Part shown: positions 15,204-22,289 of the stretch, piece by piece | Layout of the letters: each line of letters begins with the position of its first letter | How positions within the stretch are numbered: the stretch's first letter is position 1 | Assembly: GCA_944385465.1 (NCBI GenBank) | Contig: CALWXH010000010.1 | Span: 1-44,300 of the forward strand | Reading direction: 5' to 3' | Origin: an uncultured Oscillospiraceae bacterium | Lineage (GTDB): Bacteria; Bacillota; Clostridia; Oscillospirales; Oscillospiraceae | DNA: 44,300 bases | The notes under the pieces: model-generated | The model's input: only the letters and a program-made list of their open reading frames with translations | Databases searched by the model: none | What the model was told of the DNA's origin: nothing | Translations under genes and position numbers: made by a program

Positions 15204-16505
15204 TCAGTGCTTGGGGACCAGCACCTGGGTGCCCCCCATATAGGGCCAGAGTACCTCGGGGATCTTCACCGTGCCGTCGGCCTGGAGGTTGTTTTCCAGG
15301 AAGGCGATGAGCATACGGGGAGGGGCCACCACGGTGTTATTCAGCGTGTGGGGCAGATAGGTTCCATTTTCTCCCTTTACACGCATCTTCAGCCGGCGGG
15401 CCTGGGCGTCCCCCAGGTTGGAGCAGGAGCACACCTCAAAGTACTTTTTCTGCCGGGGGGACCAGGCCTCGATGTCACAGCTCTTTACCTTCAGGTCGGC
15501 CAGGTCGCCGGAGCAGCACTCCAGCTGGCGCACCGGGATATCCATGGAGCGGAACAGCTCCACAGAATACTGCCACATCTTCTCATACCAGGCCATGGAG
15601 TCCTCGGGCTTGCAGACCACGATCATCTCCTGCTTTTCGAACTGATGGATGCGGTACACACCCCGCTCCTCGATGCCGTGGGAGCCCTTTTCCTTGCGGA
15701 AGCAGGGGGAGTAGGAGGTGAGGGTCTGGGGCAGCTTGTCCTCGGGAATGATCTGGTCGATGAACTTGCCGATCATGGAGTGCTCGCTGGTGCCGATGAG
15801 GTAGAGGTCTTCTCCTTCGATCTTGTACATCATGGCATCCATATCGGTCTGGCTCATGACGCCCTCCACCACGTTGCCGTGGATCATGAAGGGGGGGATG
15901 CAGAAGGTGAAGCCCTTGTTGATCATGAAGTCCCGGGCATAGGCCAGAACCGCCTCGTGGAGCCGGGCGATATCCCCCATGAGGTAGTAGAACCCGGCGC
16001 CGGACACCCGGCCGGCGGCGTCCAGGTCAATGCCGTCAAAGCGGTCCATGATGTCGGTGTGATAGGGGATCTCATAGTCGGGCACCACGGGGTCGCCGAA
16101 GCGCTGCACCTCCACATTGGCGGAGTCGTCCGGCCCGATGGGCACCGAGGGGTCGATCATCTGGGGGATGACCAGCATGATCTTGTGGATTTCCTTGGCC
16201 AGCTCGTCCTCCAGCCGCTCCAGCTCTGCCAGCCGCTCGGCGTTGGCCTTCACCTGGGCCTTGGCGGCCTCCGCCTCCTCCAGCTTGGAGGGGTCTTTTT
16301 TGGCCTGGCCCATGAGCATGCCCACCTGCTTGGACAGGGTGTTGCGGGCAGAGCGCAGGTTGTTGGCCTCGGTCATGGCCTCCCGGTTGCGCCGGTCCAG
16401 CTCAATGACCTGGTCCACCAGGGGGAGCTTTTCCTCCTGAAACTTCTTTCTGATATTTTCCTTGACAGCATCGGGATTTTCCCGGATGAATCGGATATCC
16501 AGCAT
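15204..16505 (-). CDS. serS: Seryl-tRNA synthetase
   Basis: This 433-residue class II synthetase charges tRNA-Ser. The N-terminal antiparallel coiled-coil arm that grips the long variable arm of tRNA-Ser spans about residues 30-105. Catalytic motifs follow: motif 2 in CFRKEKGSHGIEERGVYRIHQFEKQE, and motif 3 in HTLNNTVVAPPRMLIAFLEN. No T-box leader is seen; the 58-bp upstream gap is occupied by a parS site. The usual Firmicutes neighbourhood of serS near the origin is kept. Confidence 0.97.
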   Translation of the reverse strand: MLDIRFIRENPDAVKENIRKKFQEEKLPLVDQVIELDRRNREAMTEANNLRSARNTLSKQVGMLMGQAKKDPSKLEEAEAAKAQVKANAERLAELERLEDELAKEIHKIMLVIPQMIDPSVPIGPDDSANVEVQRFGDPVVPDYEIPYHTDIMDRFDGIDLDAAGRVSGAGFYYLMGDIARLHEAVLAYARDFMINKGFTFCIPPFMIHGNVVEGVMSQTDMDAMMYKIEGEDLYLIGTSEHSMIGKFIDQIIPEDKLPQTLTSYSPCFRKEKGSHGIEERGVYRIHQFEKQEMIVVCKPEDSMAWYEKMWQYSVELFRSMDIPVRQLECCSGDLADLKVKSCDIEAWSPRQKKYFEVCSCSNLGDAQARRLKMRVKGENGTYLPHTLNNTVVAPPRMLIAFLENNLQADGTVKIPEVLWPYMGGTQVLVPKH

Positions 16506-16533
16506 GGTCAGTCACCTTTTGTCATAGATTTGA

Positions 16534-16549
16534 TGTTTCACGTGAAACA
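16534..16549. promoter_or_regulatory. parS centromere site 1
   Basis: TGTTTCACGTGAAACA is an exact match to the 16-bp palindromic ParB-binding site, located between serS and the coiled-coil membrane-protein gene. Confidence 0.97.
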
Positions 16550-16563
16550 TGGGGAAATTCGTG

Positions 16564-17178
16564 TTACGCTGACGGATCTGCCAGCTGAAGCGGTTGTCCG
16601 GAGCCCTCCTCCACATAGCCCAGATCCATCAGATTGGCCTTCAAGGTCTCATACCGGTCCCGGTCGGAGGGGGCGCCGCTGTCAGATTCCCCGCTGAGAA
16701 GGGACAGATCCGCCTCGGAAAGGCCCACCAGGCGCTCCGCCGCCTCCTGATAGTTCCGGTTCCGATAGAGGTATTCCGCCACATAGAGGGCGCTGCGCAG
16801 ATCCGCCTGGGCCCGGGCCTGATCTGCCTGTTGGGAGGCGTCGGCATATTGCTGGCCCAGGGTTTCGTTTTCCTCCTGAAGGGCGGCGTTCTCCTCCTTC
16901 AGACCCTGAAGCTCCTGCTGCAGCGCGGCGTTTTCCTCCCGCAGCTCCTCCATGGTCTGGAAGGAGGACAGGGAGTCCTGGAGGTTGCCGATGATGGCGT
17001 TGCTGTTGCGCTGCTGCATGAAGTAGGCCATGAGCAGCAATAGGAAGGCCGCCAGGAACAGGATGATCAGATAGATGACCACAGACTGCCTGCGTGCAGG
17101 CCGGACAGGGGGATCGCTTTTCTGCTTGTCCGGCTCCGCAGTCTGCTGGCACTTGTCTTCGGGCAGCTTCTCAGCCAT
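16564..17178 (-). CDS. Membrane-anchored coiled-coil protein in the parB operon
   Basis: The 204-residue protein has a cytoplasmic Lys/Pro-rich start, a single span at about residues 33-52 (VVIYLIILFLAAFLLLLMAY), and a long coiled coil at about 62-125 built of EENAALQ-type heptads (ENAALQQELQGLKEENAALQ). A helical segment (ALYVAEYLYRNRNYQEAAER) follows that resembles one tetratricopeptide-like repeat. Its start overlaps the parB stop by 8 bp, so it is co-translated with parB. The family is not one I can name; a scaffold role in segregation or division is only a guess from position. Confidence 0.8.
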   Translation of the reverse strand: MAEKLPEDKCQQTAEPDKQKSDPPVRPARRQSVVIYLIILFLAAFLLLLMAYFMQQRNSNAIIGNLQDSLSSFQTMEELREENAALQQELQGLKEENAALQEENETLGQQYADASQQADQARAQADLRSALYVAEYLYRNRNYQEAAERLVGLSEADLSLLSGESDSGAPSDRDRYETLKANLMDLGYVEEGSGQPLQLADPSA

Positions 17179-18067
17179 GGGTCTCGCCCTCCTCCGCAGT
17201 CTTGGGGGTCAGAGTCTCCAACAGGTCCAGCAGGGCGTTGAGATCGTCCATGTTGTAGAATTCCAGCTCCAGCCGGCCCTTTTTCCGGCCGGTGGTAATG
17301 GTCACCTTGCGGCCCAGCCGGCCGGAGAGATGCTGCTCCGCCGCCTCCACATAGATGCGATTGGAGTTCTCTTTCGGCGGCTTTTTGGGGGCGGCGGGGG
17401 TCAGGGAGAACTTTTTCGCCGCATCTTCAGCCTGCCGGACGCTGAGGCTCTGCCGGACAATCTCCTGGGCAAAGGCCTCCTGGGCGGCCTCGCCCTCCAC
17501 CATCAGCACGGCGCGGCCGTGGCCGGCGGTGAGGGTCCCCTCCACCAGCATGTCCCGCACAGCAGGGGGGAGGGCCGTCAGGCGCAGCGCGTTGGCGACG
17601 GCGGGGCGGGATTTCCCCATGCGCCGGGCCACTTCCTCCTGGGTCATGCCGTAATCGGTGAGGAGGAGCAGATATCCCTCCGCCTCCTCCATGGGATTCA
17701 GATCTTCCCGTTGGAGGTTCTCGATGAGACCCAGCTCCATTACTTTTTTGTCGTCCGCCTCCAGAATCACGGCGGGGACTTCAGCCAGCCCGGCCTGTTT
17801 GGCGGCGCGCCAACGGCGTTCCCCGGCGATGATCTGGTAGTAGCCGGAGTTTAGCCGGCGCACCGTCAGGGGTTGAATGATGCCGTGTTCCCGGATGGAG
17901 TCAGCCAGATCAGCCAGAGCCTGCTCATCAAAGCGCTTCCGGGGTTGATTCAAACCGGGCTCCACTTGGGAGATGGGAAGAAAGACAGAGCCTGACTCCT
18001 GTGTCTGCAGGGCAGCGTCTCCCATCAGGGCTCCCAAGCCTCGGCCCAGTCCTTTGGCTTTTGCCAT
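17171..18067 (-). CDS. parB: Chromosome-partitioning protein ParB (Spo0J)
   Basis: This 298-residue CTP-dependent DNA clamp loads at parS and spreads, recruiting SMC and stimulating ParA. The N-terminal CTP-binding domain shows [13 protein letters not shown] and the [14 protein letters not shown] segment. The central helix-turn-helix reads [20 protein letters not shown]. The C-terminal dimerisation part is at about residues 230-290. The N-terminus [12 protein letters not shown] is the short ParA-stimulating peptide. It follows parA by 26 bp, and three perfect parS sites lie within 2.6 kb. Confidence 0.96.
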   Translation of the reverse strand: MAKAKGLGRGLGALMGDAALQTQESGSVFLPISQVEPGLNQPRKRFDEQALADLADSIREHGIIQPLTVRRLNSGYYQIIAGERRWRAAKQAGLAEVPAVILEADDKKVMELGLIENLQREDLNPMEEAEGYLLLLTDYGMTQEEVARRMGKSRPAVANALRLTALPPAVRDMLVEGTLTAGHGRAVLMVEGEAAQEAFAQEIVRQSLSVRQAEDAAKKFSLTPAAPKKPPKENSNRIYVEAAEQHLSGRLGRKVTITTGRKKGRLELEFYNMDDLNALLDLLETLTPKTAEEGETHG

Positions 18068-18093
18068 GGATGAAGACCTTCCTTTCTGTTGCT

Positions 18094-18861
18094 TCAGGGG
18101 AGTTTACCTCCGTTTTTTTGGTAAAATTCCCGGGCCAGGGCGTCATAAGCGTCAGCGCCCCGGGAAAGACGGTCATAGGCGGCCACCGGTTTCCCGTGGC
18201 TGGGCGCCTCAGACAGGCGCACATTCCGGGGAATCACAGAGGCGTACACCTTGCCGGGGAAATGCCGTTTGACCTCTTCCGCCACCTGCATGGACAGGTT
18301 GGTGCGGCCGTCATACATGGTGAGGACGACCCCCTCCAGGTCCAGACTGGGATTCAAAGACCGCTTGGCCAGGCGGACGGTGTACAGCAGGTCACTGAGC
18401 CCCTCCAGGGCGTAATACTCGCACTGTACCGGAACCAACAGCGTCGCGGCGGCACACAGGGCGTCCAGCGTGAGCAGCTCCAGGGAAGGGGGGCAGTCGA
18501 TGAAAATAAAGTCATACCGCGCCTTGACTTCCTCCAGGGCGTCCTTCAGCCGGTATTCCCGCCGGTCCAGGGCGATGAGCTCCACGGTTGCGCCGGAAAG
18601 GGCCTTGTTGGCGGGCACCACGTCTGCCCACTTTGTGGAGACAATGGCCTTGGATAGGGGGGCCAGGCCCATGATGGCGTCATAGATGTTGGGAGAGTGT
18701 GTCTTGTCCACACCAAAGCCGGAGGTGGCGTTGCCCTGGGGATCAAAGTCGCAGACCAGGACCTTGGCACCCAGATTGGTGAGCGCGGCGGCCAGATTGA
18801 CGCAGGTGGTGGTTTTGCCCACTCCGCCCTTTTGATTGACAATGGAAACGACTTTGCCCAT
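18094..18861 (-). CDS. parA: Chromosome-partitioning ATPase ParA (Soj)
   Basis: This 255-residue ATPase cycles on the nucleoid with ParB and influences origin segregation and, in Bacillus, DnaA activity. The motifs are a deviant Walker A (NQKGGVGKTTT), CDFDPQGNATSGFG, Walker B FIFIDCPPSL and the late VVLTMYDGRTNLS. The start ATG at 18861 follows GTGAGGAGGG; in-frame codons upstream lack a ribosome site. A consensus promoter is located at 18919-18947. Confidence 0.97.
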   Translation of the reverse strand: MGKVVSIVNQKGGVGKTTTCVNLAAALTNLGAKVLVCDFDPQGNATSGFGVDKTHSPNIYDAIMGLAPLSKAIVSTKWADVVPANKALSGATVELIALDRREYRLKDALEEVKARYDFIFIDCPPSLELLTLDALCAAATLLVPVQCEYYALEGLSDLLYTVRLAKRSLNPSLDLEGVVLTMYDGRTNLSMQVAEEVKRHFPGKVYASVIPRNVRLSEAPSHGKPVAAYDRLSRGADAYDALAREFYQKNGGKLP

Positions 18862-18918
18862 ATGAGCAGCCCTCCTCACGTCTGCTGCGGCACAGCAGAG
18901 GCTATACATGCAAAGTCC

Positions 18919-18947
18919 ATTATATCTACTTCGGTAGAATTATGCAA
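18919..18947 (-). promoter_or_regulatory. Promoter of the parA-parB operon
   Basis: On the minus strand TTGCAT (18947-18942), a 17-bp spacer and TATAAT (18924-18919) give a strong sigma-A promoter just downstream of two parS sites, so ParB spreading could influence it. Confidence 0.8.
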
Positions 18948-18984
18948 CCTCTTTTCCGGCTGAAATCGTAGAAGTTGAGCCGGA

Positions 18985-19000
18985 TGTTTCACGTGAAACA
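18985..19000. promoter_or_regulatory. parS centromere site 2
   Basis: An exact 16-bp TGTTTCACGTGAAACA between noc and the parA promoter. With site 3 it is embedded in a larger inverted repeat whose outer arms are CCGGA and TCCGG. Confidence 0.97.
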
Positions 19001-19018
19001 TGGGCAAAAAGACTGCAT

Positions 19019-19034
19019 TGTTTCACGTGAAACA
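19019..19034. promoter_or_regulatory. parS centromere site 3
   Basis: A second exact parS whose start is 34 bp from the start of site 2. The two sites and the flanking CCGGAT/ATCCGG form a nested palindrome over about 18979-19039. Confidence 0.97.
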
Positions 19035-19057
19035 TCCGGTGGGAATGAGGAGCAGCA

Positions 19058-19843
19058 CTACTTCGGGATATGAATGGTGAGGGTGATCTCCTGAGCTGTT
19101 TCCGCCCGGTGGCACTGGACCGGAACGCCGGCGGACTGCATGATGGTAAGGCCGCGCCGGACGGTATTTAAGAAGAGCCGGACATCCCGGGTGCGGTAGA
19201 GGGGGACCGCCTTGCGCACGGTCTTCTGGCACAGCTTGTCTATGTATTGCTCGCTCTGCGCCACATTGAGGCCGTTTCGGATCATGTGGGCCAGGGCGCT
19301 GCGCTGCAGCGCCGGCGTGTCCAGCCGCAGCAGGGCCCGGGCGTGGCGCTCGGTGAGGCCGGCCCGCCGGAGCTCTGCAATCACATCTTCCGGAAGCCTC
19401 AGAAGGCGGAGCTTGTTGGCCACGGCGGACTGGCTTTTCCCGACCTTCCGGGCCGCGTCTTCCTGGGAGAGATGAAACCGGTCAATCAGCTGTTTCAGCG
19501 CGGCCGCCTCTTCCCAGACGTCCAGGTCTTTTCGCTGAATATTTTCCACCAGGGCCAACAGGGCAGAGGTGTCTTCATCCGTTTCTACGGGGAGGCAGGG
19601 GACGGTGGACAGCCCGGCCCGCTGGGCGGCCCGCAGCCGGCGCTCGCCTGCGATCAGCTCCCAACCCGCGGCGGTGCGGCGCACGGAGAGGGGCTGCAGA
19701 ATGCCCAGCTGGGCTATGGAGTGGGCCAGTTCCTCCAGCTCTGCCTCATTGAAAATCTGCCGGGGCTGATTTGGATTGGGGACAATGGCGCTGATGGGCA
19801 GCTCAATGACCTGCCGTTTGGAGGAGCGAAGGAAAGGTGCCAT
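19058..19843 (-). CDS. noc: Nucleoid occlusion protein Noc (ParB paralogue)
   Basis: This 261-residue ParB-like CTPase has the segments NPNQPRQIF, GERRLRAAQRAGL, ENIQRKDLDVWEEA and the helix-turn-helix LSQEDAARKVGKSQSAVANK. The start (MAPFLRSSKRQ) is a short basic-hydrophobic stretch like the membrane-targeting helix of Noc. In Bacillus, Noc binds NBS sites (ATTTCCCGGGAAAT) and keeps division away from the nucleoid. I call it Noc by its order next to parAB and its N-terminus; a second ParB is the alternative. It lies upstream of parAB on the same strand with its own 5' region. Confidence 0.85.
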   Translation of the reverse strand: MAPFLRSSKRQVIELPISAIVPNPNQPRQIFNEAELEELAHSIAQLGILQPLSVRRTAAGWELIAGERRLRAAQRAGLSTVPCLPVETDEDTSALLALVENIQRKDLDVWEEAAALKQLIDRFHLSQEDAARKVGKSQSAVANKLRLLRLPEDVIAELRRAGLTERHARALLRLDTPALQRSALAHMIRNGLNVAQSEQYIDKLCQKTVRKAVPLYRTRDVRLFLNTVRRGLTIMQSAGVPVQCHRAETAQEITLTIHIPK

Positions 19844-20012
19844 AAAACCGCCGCCTTATGTTAGGATTTTCCAAAATTATACCATGGGACAGAGGAAAAA
19901 CCCGTCGAAGGGGCGGCAGGAAAAGGGCCGGCGGTGAAAAGGGGATGGTCAAAAGGTTGAAATTGAGATAAGATAGTAAACACAGCGGAAAAGCGGCAGG
20001 GAGGTGAAGTGC

Positions 20013-20432
20013 GTGGTGATGGCACAGTTTTCGGTGAGGATTCCGGCAGATCTCCAAGCCGTCTGGAACGCGGTTGTCACGGTGGAGGGGTATGCGGCTT
20101 GGCGCAGCGATCTGAGCCGGGCAGAACGAGTGAGCGACAGCCGGTTTGTGGAATATACAAGACGTGGGTTTCCCACAAGCTTCACCGTCACCGCCGTGGA
20201 GCCCCACCGGCGCTGGGAATTTGACCTGGAGAATGCCAACATGACCGGGCATTGGATCGGGATATTCCAATCTGGGGAAGGGGAGACCTATCTCCACCTC
20301 ACTGAGCGGGTGCAAGTGAAACGGCCTGTGCCCGAGCCGTTGGTGAAGCTGTTTTTGGCCAGGCAGCAGAGGCGCTTTGCCGCGGATCTCAAAAAAGCGC
20401 TGAAGCGGATGAAGTGCGGACAGTCTGTATGA
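20013..20432 (+). CDS. SRPBCC-fold ligand-binding protein
   Basis: The product of about 139 residues fits the SRPBCC (START/polyketide cyclase-like) fold: an opening FSVRIPADLQAVWNAVVTVEGYAAWRSDL, a central strand region ending in HRRWEFDLENANMTGHWIG, and a long C-terminal helix (LVKLFLARQQRRFAADLKKAL). Members bind hydrophobic ligands or act as small enzymes; no specific ligand can be inferred. GGGAGG lies 8 bases before GTG at 20013; ATG at 20019 is the alternative start. It precedes xpt by 13 bp and is probably co-transcribed with it. Confidence 0.8.
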   Translation: MVMAQFSVRIPADLQAVWNAVVTVEGYAAWRSDLSRAERVSDSRFVEYTRRGFPTSFTVTAVEPHRRWEFDLENANMTGHWIGIFQSGEGETYLHLTERVQVKRPVPEPLVKLFLARQQRRFAADLKKALKRMKCGQSV

Positions 20433-20445
20433 CAACGAGGAGGGA

Positions 20446-21024
20446 ATGGCAGTGAAGGTGCTGGAGGAGCGGATCCGGCGGGACGGCATCGTGGAGGACA
20501 CGGACGTGCTGAAGGTGGACAGCTTTTTGAACCATCAGATGGACGTGGAGCTGTTTGCGGAAATGGGGCGGGAGTGGGCCCGGCTGTACGCGGGAGAGGG
20601 CGTCAATAAGATCCTCACCATCGAGGCGTCGGGGATTGGCGTTGCCTGCGTGGCGGCCCAGGCCTTTCACGTGCCTGTGGTCTTTGCCAAGAAGAGCAGG
20701 AGCAAAAATATCGCCGGGGAGGTGTACACCGCCCCGGTGGAGTCCTTCACCCATGGCGGAGTCTATGACATCATGGTGTCCAGGCGGTTTCTGCTGCCCA
20801 GCGACCGCGTCCTGATTGTGGACGATTTCCTGGCCAATGGCGCGGCCCTCCAGGGGCTGATTTCTCTGGTCCGGCAGGCGGGAGCCACCCTCATCGGGGC
20901 GGGCATCGCGGTGGAAAAGGCCTTCCAGCCCGGGGGAGCGCGGATCCGGGCCATGGGGATCCGGGTGGAATCCCTGGCCAGAATCAAGTGCATGAGCCCG
21001 GAAAAGGGCGTGGAATTCTGCTGA
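20446..21024 (+). CDS. xpt: Xanthine phosphoribosyltransferase
   Basis: This 192-residue enzyme converts xanthine and PRPP to XMP in purine salvage. The PRPP-binding motif is RVLIVDDFLANGAALQG. The opening DGIVEDTDVLKVDSFLNHQMD and the SKNIAGEVYTAPVESFTHG segment are specific to Xpt. The start ATG has GAGGAGG upstream. In Bacillus xpt is under a guanine riboswitch; here only 13 bp separate it from the SRPBCC gene and no purine aptamer is visible. Confidence 0.95.
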   Translation: MAVKVLEERIRRDGIVEDTDVLKVDSFLNHQMDVELFAEMGREWARLYAGEGVNKILTIEASGIGVACVAAQAFHVPVVFAKKSRSKNIAGEVYTAPVESFTHGGVYDIMVSRRFLLPSDRVLIVDDFLANGAALQGLISLVRQAGATLIGAGIAVEKAFQPGGARIRAMGIRVESLARIKCMSPEKGVEFC

Positions 21025-21060
21025 AGGACAGCAGGGGGGCGAGGGTGCGTCCCCCTGTCT

Positions 21061-21260
21061 GGAGAAAAAGTGAACCGGGGCAGCTGCCTGCCCCGGTTCA
21101 GAAGGATGGAGGATAGAATGAAAAAGAAAGGATATCTCTTGCAAGTATTAAGATAGAGGAGAATCGTTACGAAAGTTCGCGCAAAGTTGTTACGGAACGA
21201 TGAAAAATCGAAGAAGTTTTGCACCGCAGGGCAAGGAGATCCGGCGCGGCCCCTGGGGCT
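21061..21260 (+). repeat. Tandem 200-bp unit, copy 1
   Basis: Unit 1 contains a hairpin (GAACCGGGGCAG / CTGCCCCGGTTC, 21072-21099), a ribosome-site-like GGATGGAGG, a 12-codon ORF (21118-21156) and downstream GTTAC-containing direct repeats (21166, 21189). On the minus strand the hairpin is followed by ACTTTTTC, so it can also act as a terminator for tadA. The copies share almost every base from the hairpin to about 40 bp past the small ORF. Confidence 0.8.
21118..21156 (+). CDS. Candidate 12-residue peptide MKKKGYLLQVLR, copy 1
   Basis: A very short ORF of 12 codons is preceded by GGAGG 6 bases upstream of ATG. Its sequence is basic at the N-terminus and leucine-rich at the end. It is identical in both tandem units. 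Translation is unproven; the conserved part could equally be an RNA element. Confidence 0.35.
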   Translation: MKKKGYLLQVLR

Positions 21261-21420
21261 GGAGAAAAAAGACGAACCGAGGCAGCTTGCATGCCTCGGT
21301 TCAAAAGGATGGAGGATAGAATGAAAAAGAAAGGATATCTCTTGCAAGTATTAAGATAGAGGAGATTCATTACAAAAGTTCGAAGGAAGATGTTACAAAA
21401 GTATTAAATCGAAAATTTTT
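21261..21420 (+). repeat. Tandem 200-bp unit, copy 2
   Basis: Copy 2 carries the same layout, with hairpin GAACCGAGGCAG / GCCTCGGTTC (21274-21302). The G-to-A change in one arm is matched by C-to-T in the other, so pairing is preserved. The small ORF is at 21321-21359, and direct repeats TTACAAAAGT occur at 21370 and 21393. Its right end runs into the tadA stop codon (21404). Confidence 0.8.
21321..21359 (+). CDS. Candidate 12-residue peptide MKKKGYLLQVLR, copy 2
   Basis: Identical at the peptide and nucleotide level to copy 1, with the same GGATGGAGGATAGA upstream. Same caution as for copy 1. Confidence 0.35.
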   Translation: MKKKGYLLQVLR

Positions 21421-21874
21421 CAGGAGGTTTTCGCAGGCCGGTGAAAAATTCTTCCAGAAGAGCCCGGCAATCTGCCTCCAACAGCCCTGCGTAGATCCGG
21501 GGATGGTGGTTGAACCGCTCTTCAAACAGGTTGAGCACTGAGCCGCAGCAGCCGGATTTCTCCTCCCGGGCGCCGTAGCGCACCTCCCGGATGCGGGCGT
21601 TAATGATGGCGCCGGCGCACATGGGGCAGGGCTCCAGGGTGACATATAGGGTGCACCCCTCCAGCCGCCAGCTGCCCACGGCCTGGCAGGCCTGGGTGAT
21701 GGCCTCGATTTCGGCGTGGGCGATGGCGCTGTGGTCCGCCTCCCGGCGGTTCCTGCCCCGGCCGATGATGTGGCCCCGGGCGTCCACGATGACGCAGCCC
21801 ACGGGCACGTCCCCGTCAGCCATACAGGCTCGGGCCAGCTCCAGGGCCTGGCGCATATGCTCTTCGTGGGTCAT
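21404..21874 (-). CDS. tadA: tRNA-specific adenosine deaminase
   Basis: This 156-residue zinc enzyme converts adenosine-34 to inosine in the tRNA-Arg(ACG) anticodon. The HAE motif (AHAEIEAI) supplies His and the catalytic Glu, and LEPCPMCAGA supplies the two zinc Cys residues. It ends with the family helix LEADCRALLEEFF. The start ATG lies 79 bp from the divergent glutaredoxin-like gene. The 3' end borders the tandem repeat, whose hairpins are potential terminators for this gene. Confidence 0.95.
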   Translation of the reverse strand: MTHEEHMRQALELARACMADGDVPVGCVIVDARGHIIGRGRNRREADHSAIAHAEIEAITQACQAVGSWRLEGCTLYVTLEPCPMCAGAIINARIREVRYGAREEKSGCCGSVLNLFEERFNHHPRIYAGLLEADCRALLEEFFTGLRKPPEKFSI

Positions 21875-21953
21875 GGAATTCCCCCTGTCCTCCCGTTTGA
21901 GAGTATGGTATCATAGATGGGAGAGAAACAAAAGAACTTTTTGGAGGTGTCCC

Positions 21954-22241
21954 ATGGGAGACATACTGATGTTCATCCTTCCCGGCTGCCCCCACTGCCG
22001 GTATGCCCTGGAGGCCCAGCAGGCGCTGCTGAGGGCCCACCCGGAGTGGCGGGACATCCCCCTGCGGATTGTGGATGAGAGCCAGGAGCGGGCCTTTGCC
22101 GAGGCCCATGACTACTACTATGTCCCCACCTGGTATGTGGGCGGGGAGAAGGTATTTGAGGGCCATGCCGAGCCGGAGGACGTGGAGCGGGTGTGGCGCA
22201 TGGCGGCCCGGAAGGGCAAGGCGCCGTTGGAAGAACATTAA
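21954..22241 (+). CDS. Glutaredoxin/thioredoxin-like protein with CPHC motif
   Basis: The 95-residue protein has a thioredoxin-type beta-alpha-beta start ending in the redox motif CPHC (MFILPGCPHCRYALEAQ), the cis-Pro loop YYYVPTWYVGGEKVF, and a C-terminal helix. It is probably a thiol-disulfide oxidoreductase for small substrates in the cytoplasm; no signal peptide is present. The ATG at 21954 follows GGAGGTGTCCC. It is single-gene and convergent with luxC, with a shared hairpin between them. Confidence 0.9.
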   Translation: MGDILMFILPGCPHCRYALEAQQALLRAHPEWRDIPLRIVDESQERAFAEAHDYYYVPTWYVGGEKVFEGHAEPEDVERVWRMAARKGKAPLEEH

Positions 22242-22252
22242 GAAGCAAAGGT

Positions 22253-22285
22253 CAGGCCGCCGGGCGCATATGTGCCCGGCGGCCT
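22253..22285. terminator. Bidirectional terminator between the glutaredoxin-like gene and luxC
   Basis: A 13-bp perfect stem (CAGGCCGCCGGGC / GCCCGGCGGCCTG, 22253-22265 with 22273-22285) with a 7-base loop lies between converging genes; T-tracts are weak on both sides. Confidence 0.6.
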
Positions 22286-22289
22286 GCTG

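Noticed and set aside
16506-16563. T-box leader for serS
   Set aside because: The upstream gap is only 58 bp, filled by a parS site, and has no GGGTGGNACC motif or terminator.
20433-20445. Guanine riboswitch before xpt
   Set aside because: Only 13 bp separate xpt from the SRPBCC gene, and no purine-aptamer pattern is visible upstream of that gene.
20763-21370. Minus-strand frames starting MQEISFLFHSILHP in the tandem units
   Set aside because: They are the reverse complement of the hairpin and 12-codon ORF region, start with TTG without a ribosome site and run into xpt antisense.
21030-21403. SRP 4.5S/6S-type RNA gene near tadA, expected from Bacillus gene order
   Set aside because: The region holds the tandem units; no GGAAG/GGAA-type SRP helix 8 motif was found.
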